Positions 8,543 through 15,611 of a stretch of DNA of 64,000 nt are shown one piece after another; positions within the stretch are counted from its first letter, which is position 1; each line of letters opens with the position of its first letter. The DNA is from Lentilactobacillus laojiaonis. Its GTDB lineage: Bacteria > Bacillota > Bacilli > Lactobacillales > Lactobacillaceae. The notes beneath the pieces were generated by a model that did not search any database, was not told where the DNA came from, and saw only the letters and a list, made by a program, of their open reading frames with translations. Where the stretch lies: assembly GCF_020616595.1 (NCBI RefSeq), contig NZ_CP085278.1:434001-498000 (forward strand), in the 5' to 3' direction. Made by a program: the position numbers and the translations under genes.

Positions 8543-8565
8543 TTGATGTTTAAAATATGTATCAA

Positions 8566-8757
8566 TTAATAAGAATAGTAGCTGATAACTAAATTTAAAG
8601 CGACTCTATGATGATGTGAGATAGGGAGTTTAGCCAGTGAATCGCACTTATTAATCTAACAATGTTAATATTTAAGCGGATAGATAATATCAACTAGAGT
8701 GGTACCGCGGGAAAAATCTCGTCTCTTACAATGTTTATTGTAAGGGGCTTTTTTTAT
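8566..8757 (+). promoter_or_regulatory. T-box riboswitch of argS (Arg specifier CGC)
   Basis: The base of stem I is an 8-bp perfect helix (8566-8573 with 8647-8654). AGTA on the 5' side and GAA on the 3' side form the usual loop-E elements. The specifier loop displays CGC at 8643-8645, followed by A, an arginine codon. The antiterminator carries the conserved GAGTGGTACCGCG at about 8697-8708. The terminator hairpin pairs CTTACAAT with ATTGTAAG at about 8725-8753, followed by T's. Uncharged tRNA-Arg should stabilise the antiterminator and allow argS expression. Confidence 0.92.
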
Positions 8758-8782
8758 TTTAAATTATTTGGAGGAACTTTTT

Positions 8783-10474
8783 ATGGATTACAGAGCACAA
8801 GTAACCAATTCAATTATGAACGCACTAAATGATGAATTATCATCAGCAGTTATTTATGAAAAATTAGAGCGCCCTAAAGATCTTAGTATGGGAGATTTGG
8901 CTTTTCCAACTTTTGTTTTAGCCAAATCTATGCATATGGCTCCTAATAAAATTGCCGAAGATTTAGTTAACAAAATTGATGCTACTAACTATGAAAAAGT
9001 TGAAGTTAAGGGAGCATATATTAATTTCTTCTTAAACAAGCCTAACTTTGGTCGTGATGTTTTAACAACAATCATTGCTGAAGGGGCTGCTTATGGTCAA
9101 AATGATAATGGTAAAGGTGGTAATGTACCGATTGATATGTCATCACCTAACATTGCCAAACCTATGTCAATGGGTCATTTACGTTCAACTGTAATTGGTA
9201 ATTCCATTGCAAAAATTTTAACTAAGAATGGTTACAACCCAATTAAAGACAATCACCTTGGAGATTGGGGTACTCAATTTGGCAAGCTAATTGTTGGTTA
9301 CAAAAAATGGGGTAGCGAAGAAGAAGTACGTGAAAACCCAATTGATAATTTAGTTAAATACTATGTTCGATTCCATAAAGAAGATCAAGAAAATCCTGAA
9401 CTTGATGATGAAGCTCGTGATTGGTTTAGAAAACTAGAAGATGGTGATGAAGAAGCCACTTATCTTTGGAAGTGGTTTAGAGAAGAATCACTTAAAGAAT
9501 TCAACAGTGTATATAAAAAGTTGGGAGTAGGATTTGATACTTACAATGGTGAAGCCTTTTATAACGATAAGATGGATAAGGGAATCAATATCTTAAAGGA
9601 AAAAGACTTACTTCATGAATCACAGGGAGCTAGTGTGGTTGACCTTGAAAAATATGGTTTAAATCCAGCTCTAATTTTGAAGAGTGATGGCGCAACTTTA
9701 TATATTACTCGAGACATCGCAACGGCTTTATATCGTGATAAAACTTATAATCCAGCTCTTAATTTATATGTAGTTGGTTCAGAACAAACTTATTATTTTG
9801 AACAATTAAAAGCCGTTTTGAAGGAAATGGGAGTTAAATCAGCCGAAAACTTACACCATATTCCATTTGGATTGATTACAGTTAATGGTAAAAAATTGTC
9901 TACCCGATCAGGTCGAATTATTTTACTTGATGAAGTATTGGATGCAGCAATTGAATTAGCTGGCAAACAAATTAATGAGAAAAATCCTGATTTAGCAAAC
10001 AAAGATGAGATTGCTCGTCAAGTTGGGGTTGGAGCTATTATTTTTGGTGACTTAAAAAATGAACGTACCAATAATATTGACTTTGTTCTTGAAGATCAAC
10101 TTCGATTTGAAGGTGAAACTGGACCATATGTTCAATATTCACACGCACGTGCAGAAAGTATTTTAAGAAAAGCTAATAATACTAACTACAATAATTCTGA
10201 TATGTTAATTAATGATGCTAATGCTTGGGAAACTTTACGAATTTTACATGATTTCCCTAAAGTTATTCAAAGCGCATGTAAAGATTTTGAACCATCTGAA
10301 ATTGCTAAATACTCAATTCGTTTAGCCAAAGCATTTAATAAATATTATGCACATTCTAAAATTTTAGTTGAAGATCAAGAATTACCAGCTAGATTAGCCT
10401 TAGTTAAATCAGTTTCTATTGTATTAAAAGAAGCTTTAAGTCTATTAGGTGTTGAAGCTCCTGATGAAATGTAA
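8783..10474 (+). CDS. argS: Arginyl-tRNA synthetase
   Basis: 563 residues, class I synthetase that charges tRNA-Arg. The N-terminal Add-1 domain (about 1-110) is followed by the HIGH-like signature MGHLRSTVIGN and the KMSKS-like KLSTRSGR near residue 376. The C-terminal anticodon-binding domain contains YVQYSHARAESI and ends with the usual short tail. An in-frame TTG at 8768 would add five residues, but GGAGGAA at 8770-8776 clearly serves the ATG at 8783. Expression is controlled by the T-box immediately upstream, and a terminator follows. ArgRS has no separate amino-acid editing domain, unlike the ThrRS and PheRS in this window. Confidence 0.96.
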   Translation: MDYRAQVTNSIMNALNDELSSAVIYEKLERPKDLSMGDLAFPTFVLAKSMHMAPNKIAEDLVNKIDATNYEKVEVKGAYINFFLNKPNFGRDVLTTIIAEGAAYGQNDNGKGGNVPIDMSSPNIAKPMSMGHLRSTVIGNSIAKILTKNGYNPIKDNHLGDWGTQFGKLIVGYKKWGSEEEVRENPIDNLVKYYVRFHKEDQENPELDDEARDWFRKLEDGDEEATYLWKWFREESLKEFNSVYKKLGVGFDTYNGEAFYNDKMDKGINILKEKDLLHESQGASVVDLEKYGLNPALILKSDGATLYITRDIATALYRDKTYNPALNLYVVGSEQTYYFEQLKAVLKEMGVKSAENLHHIPFGLITVNGKKLSTRSGRIILLDEVLDAAIELAGKQINEKNPDLANKDEIARQVGVGAIIFGDLKNERTNNIDFVLEDQLRFEGETGPYVQYSHARAESILRKANNTNYNNSDMLINDANAWETLRILHDFPKVIQSACKDFEPSEIAKYSIRLAKAFNKYYAHSKILVEDQELPARLALVKSVSIVLKEALSLLGVEAPDEM

Positions 10475-10475
10475 T

Positions 10476-10505
10476 AAAAAGACTTCCATTGGTGGAAGTC
10501 TTTTT
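10476..10505. terminator. Bidirectional terminator between argS and the oxidoreductase gene
   Basis: A 13-bp perfect stem (10476-10488 with 10493-10505) with loop TTGG, A-rich on the left and T-rich on the right. It sits between two convergent genes. Confidence 0.88.
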
Positions 10506-11094
10506 ATTTTAGATATTTATTTAAATTATCTAATAATTTTTGACGTTTGGTCATTGATTTATGCTCTGGGTTAAAATTGTGCCAAGAAAATTTATGCAAT
10601 CCTAATTTATTAAATGTACCGCGCTTAAGGACCTTGCTAATTGGATTTCCAAAAATTAGTTTATAAAGCATTGTTGGCGTTCCAGAAACGGTAAAAATAA
10701 AAATTTGAGGATTGTTAGGTAACATGTGGGGGGAAGAATCTACTCGGTGATTTTTACTAAACACCTTATCTAAAAATCCCTTAGTCATAGCGGGCATAAC
10801 TTCCCACCAAATTGGGAAAATAAAAATAATTCGATCGGCTGAGGCTAAACGACGATAATAATCTTCAGTAATCTCACTAATCGGTAGTTTTTTCCGCCAA
10901 TTTTCCAGGTCTGCTTTATGCATAACGGGATCAAAATTATCTTGATGTAAATCGATAATATCGACTGAGTCCCGATTTTGATTGGCTATATCTATTATTC
11001 TTTGGGCAACGGCAGCACAGTAGCTTCTAAAATGTGGTTCGTTACGGCTAGCCTTAATAGTATATGGATGATCGAATACAATAACTGTTTTCAT
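10504..11094 (-). CDS. NAD(P)H-dependent flavin oxidoreductase (flavodoxin-2 fold)
   Basis: 196 residues. It has the flavodoxin-like fold of NAD(P)H quinone/flavin reductases: an N-terminal strand with VIVFDHPYT, and the family core FIFPIWWEVMPAMTKGFLDKVF-type segment near residues 93-114 that lines the FMN site. Such enzymes reduce quinones, azo dyes or nitro compounds in the cytoplasm. It is divergent from a MarR-family gene, and the shared intergenic region holds two palindromes and a consensus promoter reading into this gene. MarR regulation in response to quinones or other electrophiles is a reasonable inference. The exact substrate is unknown. Confidence 0.8.
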   Translation of the reverse strand: MKTVIVFDHPYTIKASRNEPHFRSYCAAVAQRIIDIANQNRDSVDIIDLHQDNFDPVMHKADLENWRKKLPISEITEDYYRRLASADRIIFIFPIWWEVMPAMTKGFLDKVFSKNHRVDSSPHMLPNNPQIFIFTVSGTPTMLYKLIFGNPISKVLKRGTFNKLGLHKFSWHNFNPEHKSMTKRQKLLDNLNKYLK

Positions 11095-11116
11095 AAAATA
11101 CCCTCTATTAAAAATT

Positions 11117-11130
11117 TATTCCATGGAATA
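11117..11130. promoter_or_regulatory. Operator 1 (palindrome TATTCCATGGAATA)
   Basis: A perfect 14-bp palindrome, TATTC-CATG-GAATA, located where transcription of the minus-strand oxidoreductase gene should start. The same half-sites recur at 11170-11183. It probably binds the adjacent MarR protein; binding is inferred. Confidence 0.6.
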
Positions 11131-11136
11131 TAATAT

Positions 11137-11165
11137 ATAGTATGAGAATTTGTACAGTTTGTCAA
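11137..11165 (-). promoter_or_regulatory. Sigma-A promoter of the oxidoreductase gene
   Basis: On the minus strand, TTGACA (11165-11160) and TACTAT (11142-11137) are separated by exactly 17 bases. The predicted start lies near 11130, at the edge of operator 1. Confidence 0.8.
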
Positions 11166-11169
11166 TATA

Positions 11170-11183
11170 TATTCGGAGGAATA
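11170..11183. promoter_or_regulatory. Operator 2 overlapping the marR ribosome site
   Basis: TATTC-GGAG-GAATA repeats the half-sites of operator 1. Its centre contains the GGAGG of the marR ribosome binding site. The two operator centres are 53 bp apart, about five helical turns. Confidence 0.55.
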
Positions 11184-11187
11184 TAAA

Positions 11188-11649
11188 ATGAAAGAAATTT
11201 ATGTAGAGCTTCAAAATGAATTACTTAGGTATAAAAATCGGGAAATTGATGATTATACAATCAATTGGTATTTAAAAAATAGTTCGGAACAATTAAAGAA
11301 TATTATTAAAAAACTAACGTTGAATGACTTGGATATGCTTGACCTAATTCACAATAATCCAGGAACTAGATTAAGTGATTATGCTGATTTTACAAGTATT
11401 CGGCAAGGAACAATATCAAAAATTATTAATAAATTGGCCAAAAATAATTTAGTAGATAAATACCATCAACCGGATAATAAAAAAACTACCTATGTTAAGC
11501 TATTACCGACAGGTCAACACTTATATGAACTGCATCAGAAATATCATGAAGAAATCAATAAAAACATTAATAGTAAAATGTCTCAATTCAGTGAACATGA
11601 TCTGTTAATCGTAAAACAATTTTTACAAGCAATTAATTCTATCGATTAA
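11188..11649 (+). CDS. MarR-family transcriptional regulator
   Basis: 153 residues. A winged-helix core spans about residues 45-125: helices, then LSDYADFTSIRQGTISKIIN (recognition helix region) and the wing KYHQPDNKKTTYVKLLPTG, followed by a C-terminal dimerisation helix. MarR proteins are usually dimeric repressors released by small ligands or cysteine oxidation; no cysteine is present here, so ligand release is more likely. The gene is divergent from a flavin oxidoreductase and flanked by two TATTC-N4-GAATA sites, suggesting autorepression and control of the reductase. Its ribosome site GGAGG sits inside operator 2. Confidence 0.85.
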   Translation: MKEIYVELQNELLRYKNREIDDYTINWYLKNSSEQLKNIIKKLTLNDLDMLDLIHNNPGTRLSDYADFTSIRQGTISKIINKLAKNNLVDKYHQPDNKKTTYVKLLPTGQHLYELHQKYHEEINKNINSKMSQFSEHDLLIVKQFLQAINSID

Positions 11650-11754
11650 TTATTTATTAAATAACACTTAAGGGATTTAAAAACTCTTTGATAAATAATT
11701 TTAGATGATATGGGTATGATACAATTACTTTTGATTATTAAAAGGAGACCCAAT

Positions 11755-13884
11755 ATGAAAAAGTATCTAAATGAGAAATATAAATCATTTAAAAAGTGGT
11801 TTAATCCTCAATTTGCAATCTTTAAAAAATATTTCCGTTTTTATTGGGGAAAATTTCATCTTACTAAATGGTTAATAATTGCAATTCTTGGATTAATTTT
11901 AATTTTAAGTACAGTTTTAACTTATCAAGCTAAAACCGCAGACGTAAAGAATTTAGAATCATCTTTATCTCAGACAACTAAAATATATGATGTCAGTGAT
12001 AAAAATGCTGGTGAACTGTATGCCCAAAAGGGAACTTATGTAAAATTAAATCAGATCTCAAAAAATATTCCAAATGCAGTTTTATCTACAGAAGATCGTA
12101 ATTTTTATCATGAATATGGCTTTTCAGTTAAAGGGTTAATGCGAGCCTTCTATTTACTGGTAAAAAATAAAATTTTACATCGCGATTATATCAGTGGTGG
12201 GGGTAGTACTTTAACTCAACAATTAGTTAAAAATGCCTATTTATCACAAGAACAAACTTTTAGCCGAAAATTAAAAGAATTATTTTTATCAATTCAAGTA
12301 GAAAATGACTATTCTAAAGATTCTATATTGAACATGTATTTAAATAATGCTTATTTTGGCAATGGAGTCTGGGGAGTTCAAGATGCTTCAGAAAAATATT
12401 TTGGAACGAATGCGAGTGAATTATCGGTTCCTAATGCAGCTGTATTAGCCGGAATGTTAACTTCTCCAGGGACCTATAACCCAATCGATCATCCTACAGA
12501 GGCTAAAGAACGTCGTAATATGGTATTACAACTAATGGTTGAAAATAAAAAAATTACCCAAGCTCAAGCTGATTATTATAAATCACAAGAGATAGTGTTA
12601 GCTGATAATTATGTGGCTAAAGATGGTTACAATTATCCCTATTATTTTGATGCAGTTATAGATGAAGCAATTAACAAGTATGGGTTAACTGAATCTGAAA
12701 TTATGAATAAAGGTTATAAAATTTATACTAATTTAAATCAAGCCCAACAATCCGCAATGCAAAATAATTTTGATAATGATAGCTTATTCCCAGCTAATGC
12801 TAGTGATGGTACTAAAGTTCAAGCGGCCTCAATAGCAGTTAATCCAAGTAATGGTGGAGTAGCTGCCGTTGTTGGAGGACGTGGAGAACATGTATTTAGA
12901 GGCTATAACCGAGCCACTCAAATGAAACGCCAACCAGGATCTACAATTAAGCCTATTGCTGTTTATGCACCGGCACTTGAATCGGGGTACAATATTACCT
13001 CTAAACTCTCTGATGAGAAACGGTCTTATGGAAAAAATAAATATACTCCTAAAAACTACAATAATGTTTATCAAGGAGAAGTACCAATGTATGAGGCCTT
13101 AGCTCAAAGTATGAATGCACCCGCAGTTTGGTTGTTAAATCAAATTGGAGTTAATAAGGGATATCAGTCGGTTAAGAATTTTGGACTACCAGTAACTGAA
13201 GATGATAATAACTTAGCGTTAGCATTGGGAGGAATTTCGACTGGCTTTTCACCTCAACAAATGGCCGGAGCTTACACAGCTTTTGCTAATGAAGGGGTGA
13301 AGACCGATCCGCACTATATTCGTAAGATTGTGGATTCTAATGGTAACACGGTAGTTGATACGGATGATACTGACTCAGATAAGAGTCGTATTATTTCCAA
13401 AGATGTGGCTGATAAGATGACTAGTATGATGCTAGGAGTATTTGATAATGGTACGGGAACAAGTGCTAAGCCGTATAACTATTCAATTGCCGGAAAAACC
13501 GGAAGTACTGAAGCTGATAGTACTAGTTCTGGACAAGCCACTAAAGATAAATGGATTATAGGTTATACTCCCGATTTAGTAGTAGCAACTTGGGAAGGCT
13601 TTGATAGCTCAGATAGCACGCACTATTTAGAAAATCTTAGTGGAGTATCGGTTGGACCATTATTTAGAAATGAAATGCAAACAATGCTTCCATATACTAG
13701 TAATACTCAATTTAAGGTAAAAGATGCCCAAACCATTAGCAAAACTAAAACCAAAACTTCTTTCTGGGATGATTTACAAAATAAGGCGAGTGAATATACA
13801 GATGACCTCTCTGAAGGAACTAGCAGTATCAAACAAAAAGCTGAGCAGGTTATTGATAAAGCAAAAAGTTTATTTGGACAATAA
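11755..13884 (+). CDS. ponA: Class A penicillin-binding protein (PBP1A), peptidoglycan glycosyltransferase/transpeptidase
   Basis: 709 residues. A cytoplasmic basic N-terminus, one membrane helix (about 38-56), then a family-51 glycosyltransferase domain with catalytic Glu113 in STEDRNFYHEYG and the motif GGSTLTQQLVKNAY. The transpeptidase domain has Ser396 in PGSTIK, SMN near 455, and Lys581 in GKTGST. A Lys/Thr-rich tail of about 60 residues follows. It polymerises and cross-links peptidoglycan outside the membrane. The frame opens 45 bases earlier, but AAAGGAGA at 11741-11748 fixes the ATG at 11755. The usual neighbour recU is absent; a MarR gene precedes it. Confidence 0.93.
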   Translation: MKKYLNEKYKSFKKWFNPQFAIFKKYFRFYWGKFHLTKWLIIAILGLILILSTVLTYQAKTADVKNLESSLSQTTKIYDVSDKNAGELYAQKGTYVKLNQISKNIPNAVLSTEDRNFYHEYGFSVKGLMRAFYLLVKNKILHRDYISGGGSTLTQQLVKNAYLSQEQTFSRKLKELFLSIQVENDYSKDSILNMYLNNAYFGNGVWGVQDASEKYFGTNASELSVPNAAVLAGMLTSPGTYNPIDHPTEAKERRNMVLQLMVENKKITQAQADYYKSQEIVLADNYVAKDGYNYPYYFDAVIDEAINKYGLTESEIMNKGYKIYTNLNQAQQSAMQNNFDNDSLFPANASDGTKVQAASIAVNPSNGGVAAVVGGRGEHVFRGYNRATQMKRQPGSTIKPIAVYAPALESGYNITSKLSDEKRSYGKNKYTPKNYNNVYQGEVPMYEALAQSMNAPAVWLLNQIGVNKGYQSVKNFGLPVTEDDNNLALALGGISTGFSPQQMAGAYTAFANEGVKTDPHYIRKIVDSNGNTVVDTDDTDSDKSRIISKDVADKMTSMMLGVFDNGTGTSAKPYNYSIAGKTGSTEADSTSSGQATKDKWIIGYTPDLVVATWEGFDSSDSTHYLENLSGVSVGPLFRNEMQTMLPYTSNTQFKVKDAQTISKTKTKTSFWDDLQNKASEYTDDLSEGTSSIKQKAEQVIDKAKSLFGQ

Positions 13885-13941
13885 GCCATAAAAGTATGGT
13901 AATATTGTAAAAGAACTAAATCTAAACATGAGGTGACAATA

Positions 13942-14286
13942 ATGGCAGACAAATTAATGGACACAGCAAATGAATTGCAAAAGGAATTAATTAAGACTTC
14001 TGTATTTGAAGACTTACAATCAGCCTATAATGATATGAAAGCCGATCGTAAATCTTTTGATCTATTTAGAGATTTTCAAGAATTACAATTTGGTATTCAA
14101 AAAAAACAAATGCAAGGAATTGAACCGGCAGAAGATGAATTAAAAAATGCCCAAGATTTAGCAAGTCAAATGAATCAATCAAATACAATTCAAGCATTAA
14201 TGAAAGCTGAACAATCTTTAAACGAAGTATTAGGTAAAGTTAACCAAGTGGTAACTAAACCAATTTCTGATTTATATTCAAACTAG
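13942..14286 (+). CDS. YlbF/YheA/YmcA family protein
   Basis: 114 residues, almost entirely helical and charged, with KAYNDMKADRKS-like and FRDFQELQFGIQKKQ segments typical of the DUF964 family (YlbF, YmcA, YheA). In Bacillus, YlbF and YmcA form a complex with RNase Y regulator YaaT; YheA is a less studied member. The position directly before yhaO and yhaN matches yheA-type genes in lactobacilli. GAGGTGA at 13930-13936 supports the ATG at 13942 over a GTG nine bases earlier. Terminator follows at 14301. Confidence 0.82.
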   Translation: MADKLMDTANELQKELIKTSVFEDLQSAYNDMKADRKSFDLFRDFQELQFGIQKKQMQGIEPAEDELKNAQDLASQMNQSNTIQALMKAEQSLNEVLGKVNQVVTKPISDLYSN

Positions 14287-14300
14287 TTCTTAACTAAAAA

Positions 14301-14337
14301 GCCGAGTTAGTATATTATGATACTAGCTCGGTTTTTT
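14301..14337 (+). terminator. Terminator after the YheA-like gene
   Basis: A 12-bp stem with two G-T pairs (14301-14312 with 14321-14332) is followed by a T run. Confidence 0.8.
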
Positions 14338-14381
14338 TATTGTATAAAAATACCCACTATGTTAACGAAAAGAGATTAAAA

Positions 14382-15611
14382 ATGAAGTTTATTCATGCAG
14401 CAGACATCCATTTAGGAAGTCCGTTCTTAGGCTTAAAAAGTAATGAATTACCCAATGAAATTTGGCAATTAATTAAATCATCAACGCAAAAGGCGTTTGA
14501 AAAGTTAATTAATACAGCTATTCATGAAAAAGTTGATTTTATTTTATTCGCAGGTGATACGTTGGATAGTATCAATCAAGATACTCAGGTTAGGATTTTC
14601 TTGTATGAACAATTGTTAAAATTAAATCAACAAAATATCCCGGTATATATGATTTTAGGAAATCATGATTACGGGAAAACTGATTTAGAAAACCATTATC
14701 CTAATAATGTTCATTTATTTAATAATGATGTCCAAGAGCTCTCACTAAATTTGAATGATGGTACTAAAGTTAAATTGGTTGGATTTAGTTTTTTAAATAG
14801 ATGGACTCACGAACGAATTATCATGGACTATCCTTCAAAACAAGGGAATGCCGATTGGTATATTGGTTTATTACATGGTAGTTTGGAAGGAATTAATACG
14901 AATGAAGAAAAATATGCTCCATTTTCAATTACTGAGCTGACTAGTAAAAATTATGATTACTGGGCACTAGGGCATATTCATAAACGCCAATCATTAAATT
15001 CTAACCATACGATTAACTACTCAGGTAATCTTCAAGGTAGACATATCAATGAATCTGGCGAAAAAGGCTTTTTGTTAGTTGAGTCAAATCAAAGTAATCA
15101 GCTAGTTCCTAAATTTATTGAAGCAAGTACTGTTAATTGGAGTACTTTGGAAATTAATCATAAATTTAAAAATCTAAATCGTTATATTGATGATATTTTA
15201 GTTCAAATCGAACAACTGGAGTTAAATAAATTAACCTTAATAAGATTAAATGTAACTGAAAAATTTAATCCTGAATTGGCTAAAATGATAGAAAATGATG
15301 AATTAATTAGTCGTTTACATTTAGCCATGCAAAATGATTGGAATAGATTACATGCTTGGATAATTGATATTAAATTTATACCTTCTGATCAGCTTACGCT
15401 TAATAAGATTGACCAAGAATTTTATAGTGAGGCCCAGCAACAAATTATCACCGATGAAAGTATCCTAGAATTGGGATTTACTTTTAATCAATATCCATTT
15501 ATTAAGGAAGAACTAAGCAAATCTGAAAATTTGGAAGATATTAAGCAAATAGCTGATTTAAAGATGCAAGAAAATTTGTTAGAACAGGAGAATGGAACAA
15601 TTGATAATTAA
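14382..15611 (+). CDS. yhaO: YhaO-type DNA repair metallophosphoesterase (SbcD-like nuclease)
   Basis: 409 residues. The calcineurin-like phosphoesterase motifs occur in order: AADIHLGS (near residue 7), FAGDTLDS (near 60), LGNHDY (near 97), LLHGS (near 165) and ALGHIHK (near 196). These residues hold the two metal ions of Mre11/SbcD nucleases. The C-terminal half is a capping region. It pairs with the YhaN ATPase whose gene overlaps its 3' end, so a nuclease-ATPase complex like SbcCD or Rad50-Mre11 is expected. The frame opens at 14340, but AAAGAGA lies upstream of the ATG at 14382, which begins MKFIHAAD as in homologues. Confidence 0.88.
   Translation: MKFIHAADIHLGSPFLGLKSNELPNEIWQLIKSSTQKAFEKLINTAIHEKVDFILFAGDTLDSINQDTQVRIFLYEQLLKLNQQNIPVYMILGNHDYGKTDLENHYPNNVHLFNNDVQELSLNLNDGTKVKLVGFSFLNRWTHERIIMDYPSKQGNADWYIGLLHGSLEGINTNEEKYAPFSITELTSKNYDYWALGHIHKRQSLNSNHTINYSGNLQGRHINESGEKGFLLVESNQSNQLVPKFIEASTVNWSTLEINHKFKNLNRYIDDILVQIEQLELNKLTLIRLNVTEKFNPELAKMIENDELISRLHLAMQNDWNRLHAWIIDIKFIPSDQLTLNKIDQEFYSEAQQQIITDESILELGFTFNQYPFIKEELSKSENLEDIKQIADLKMQENLLEQENGTIDN

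Noticed and set aside
8543-8565. Promoter between tRNA-Gly and the argS T-box (TTGATG with TAATAA)
   Set aside because: The start site would fall after the 5' strand of stem I, so it could not make a working T-box.
11650-11700. Inverted repeat ATTATTTATT with AATAAATAAT after marR
   Set aside because: Pure A/T pairs around a loop of about 30 bases; not a convincing terminator or operator.
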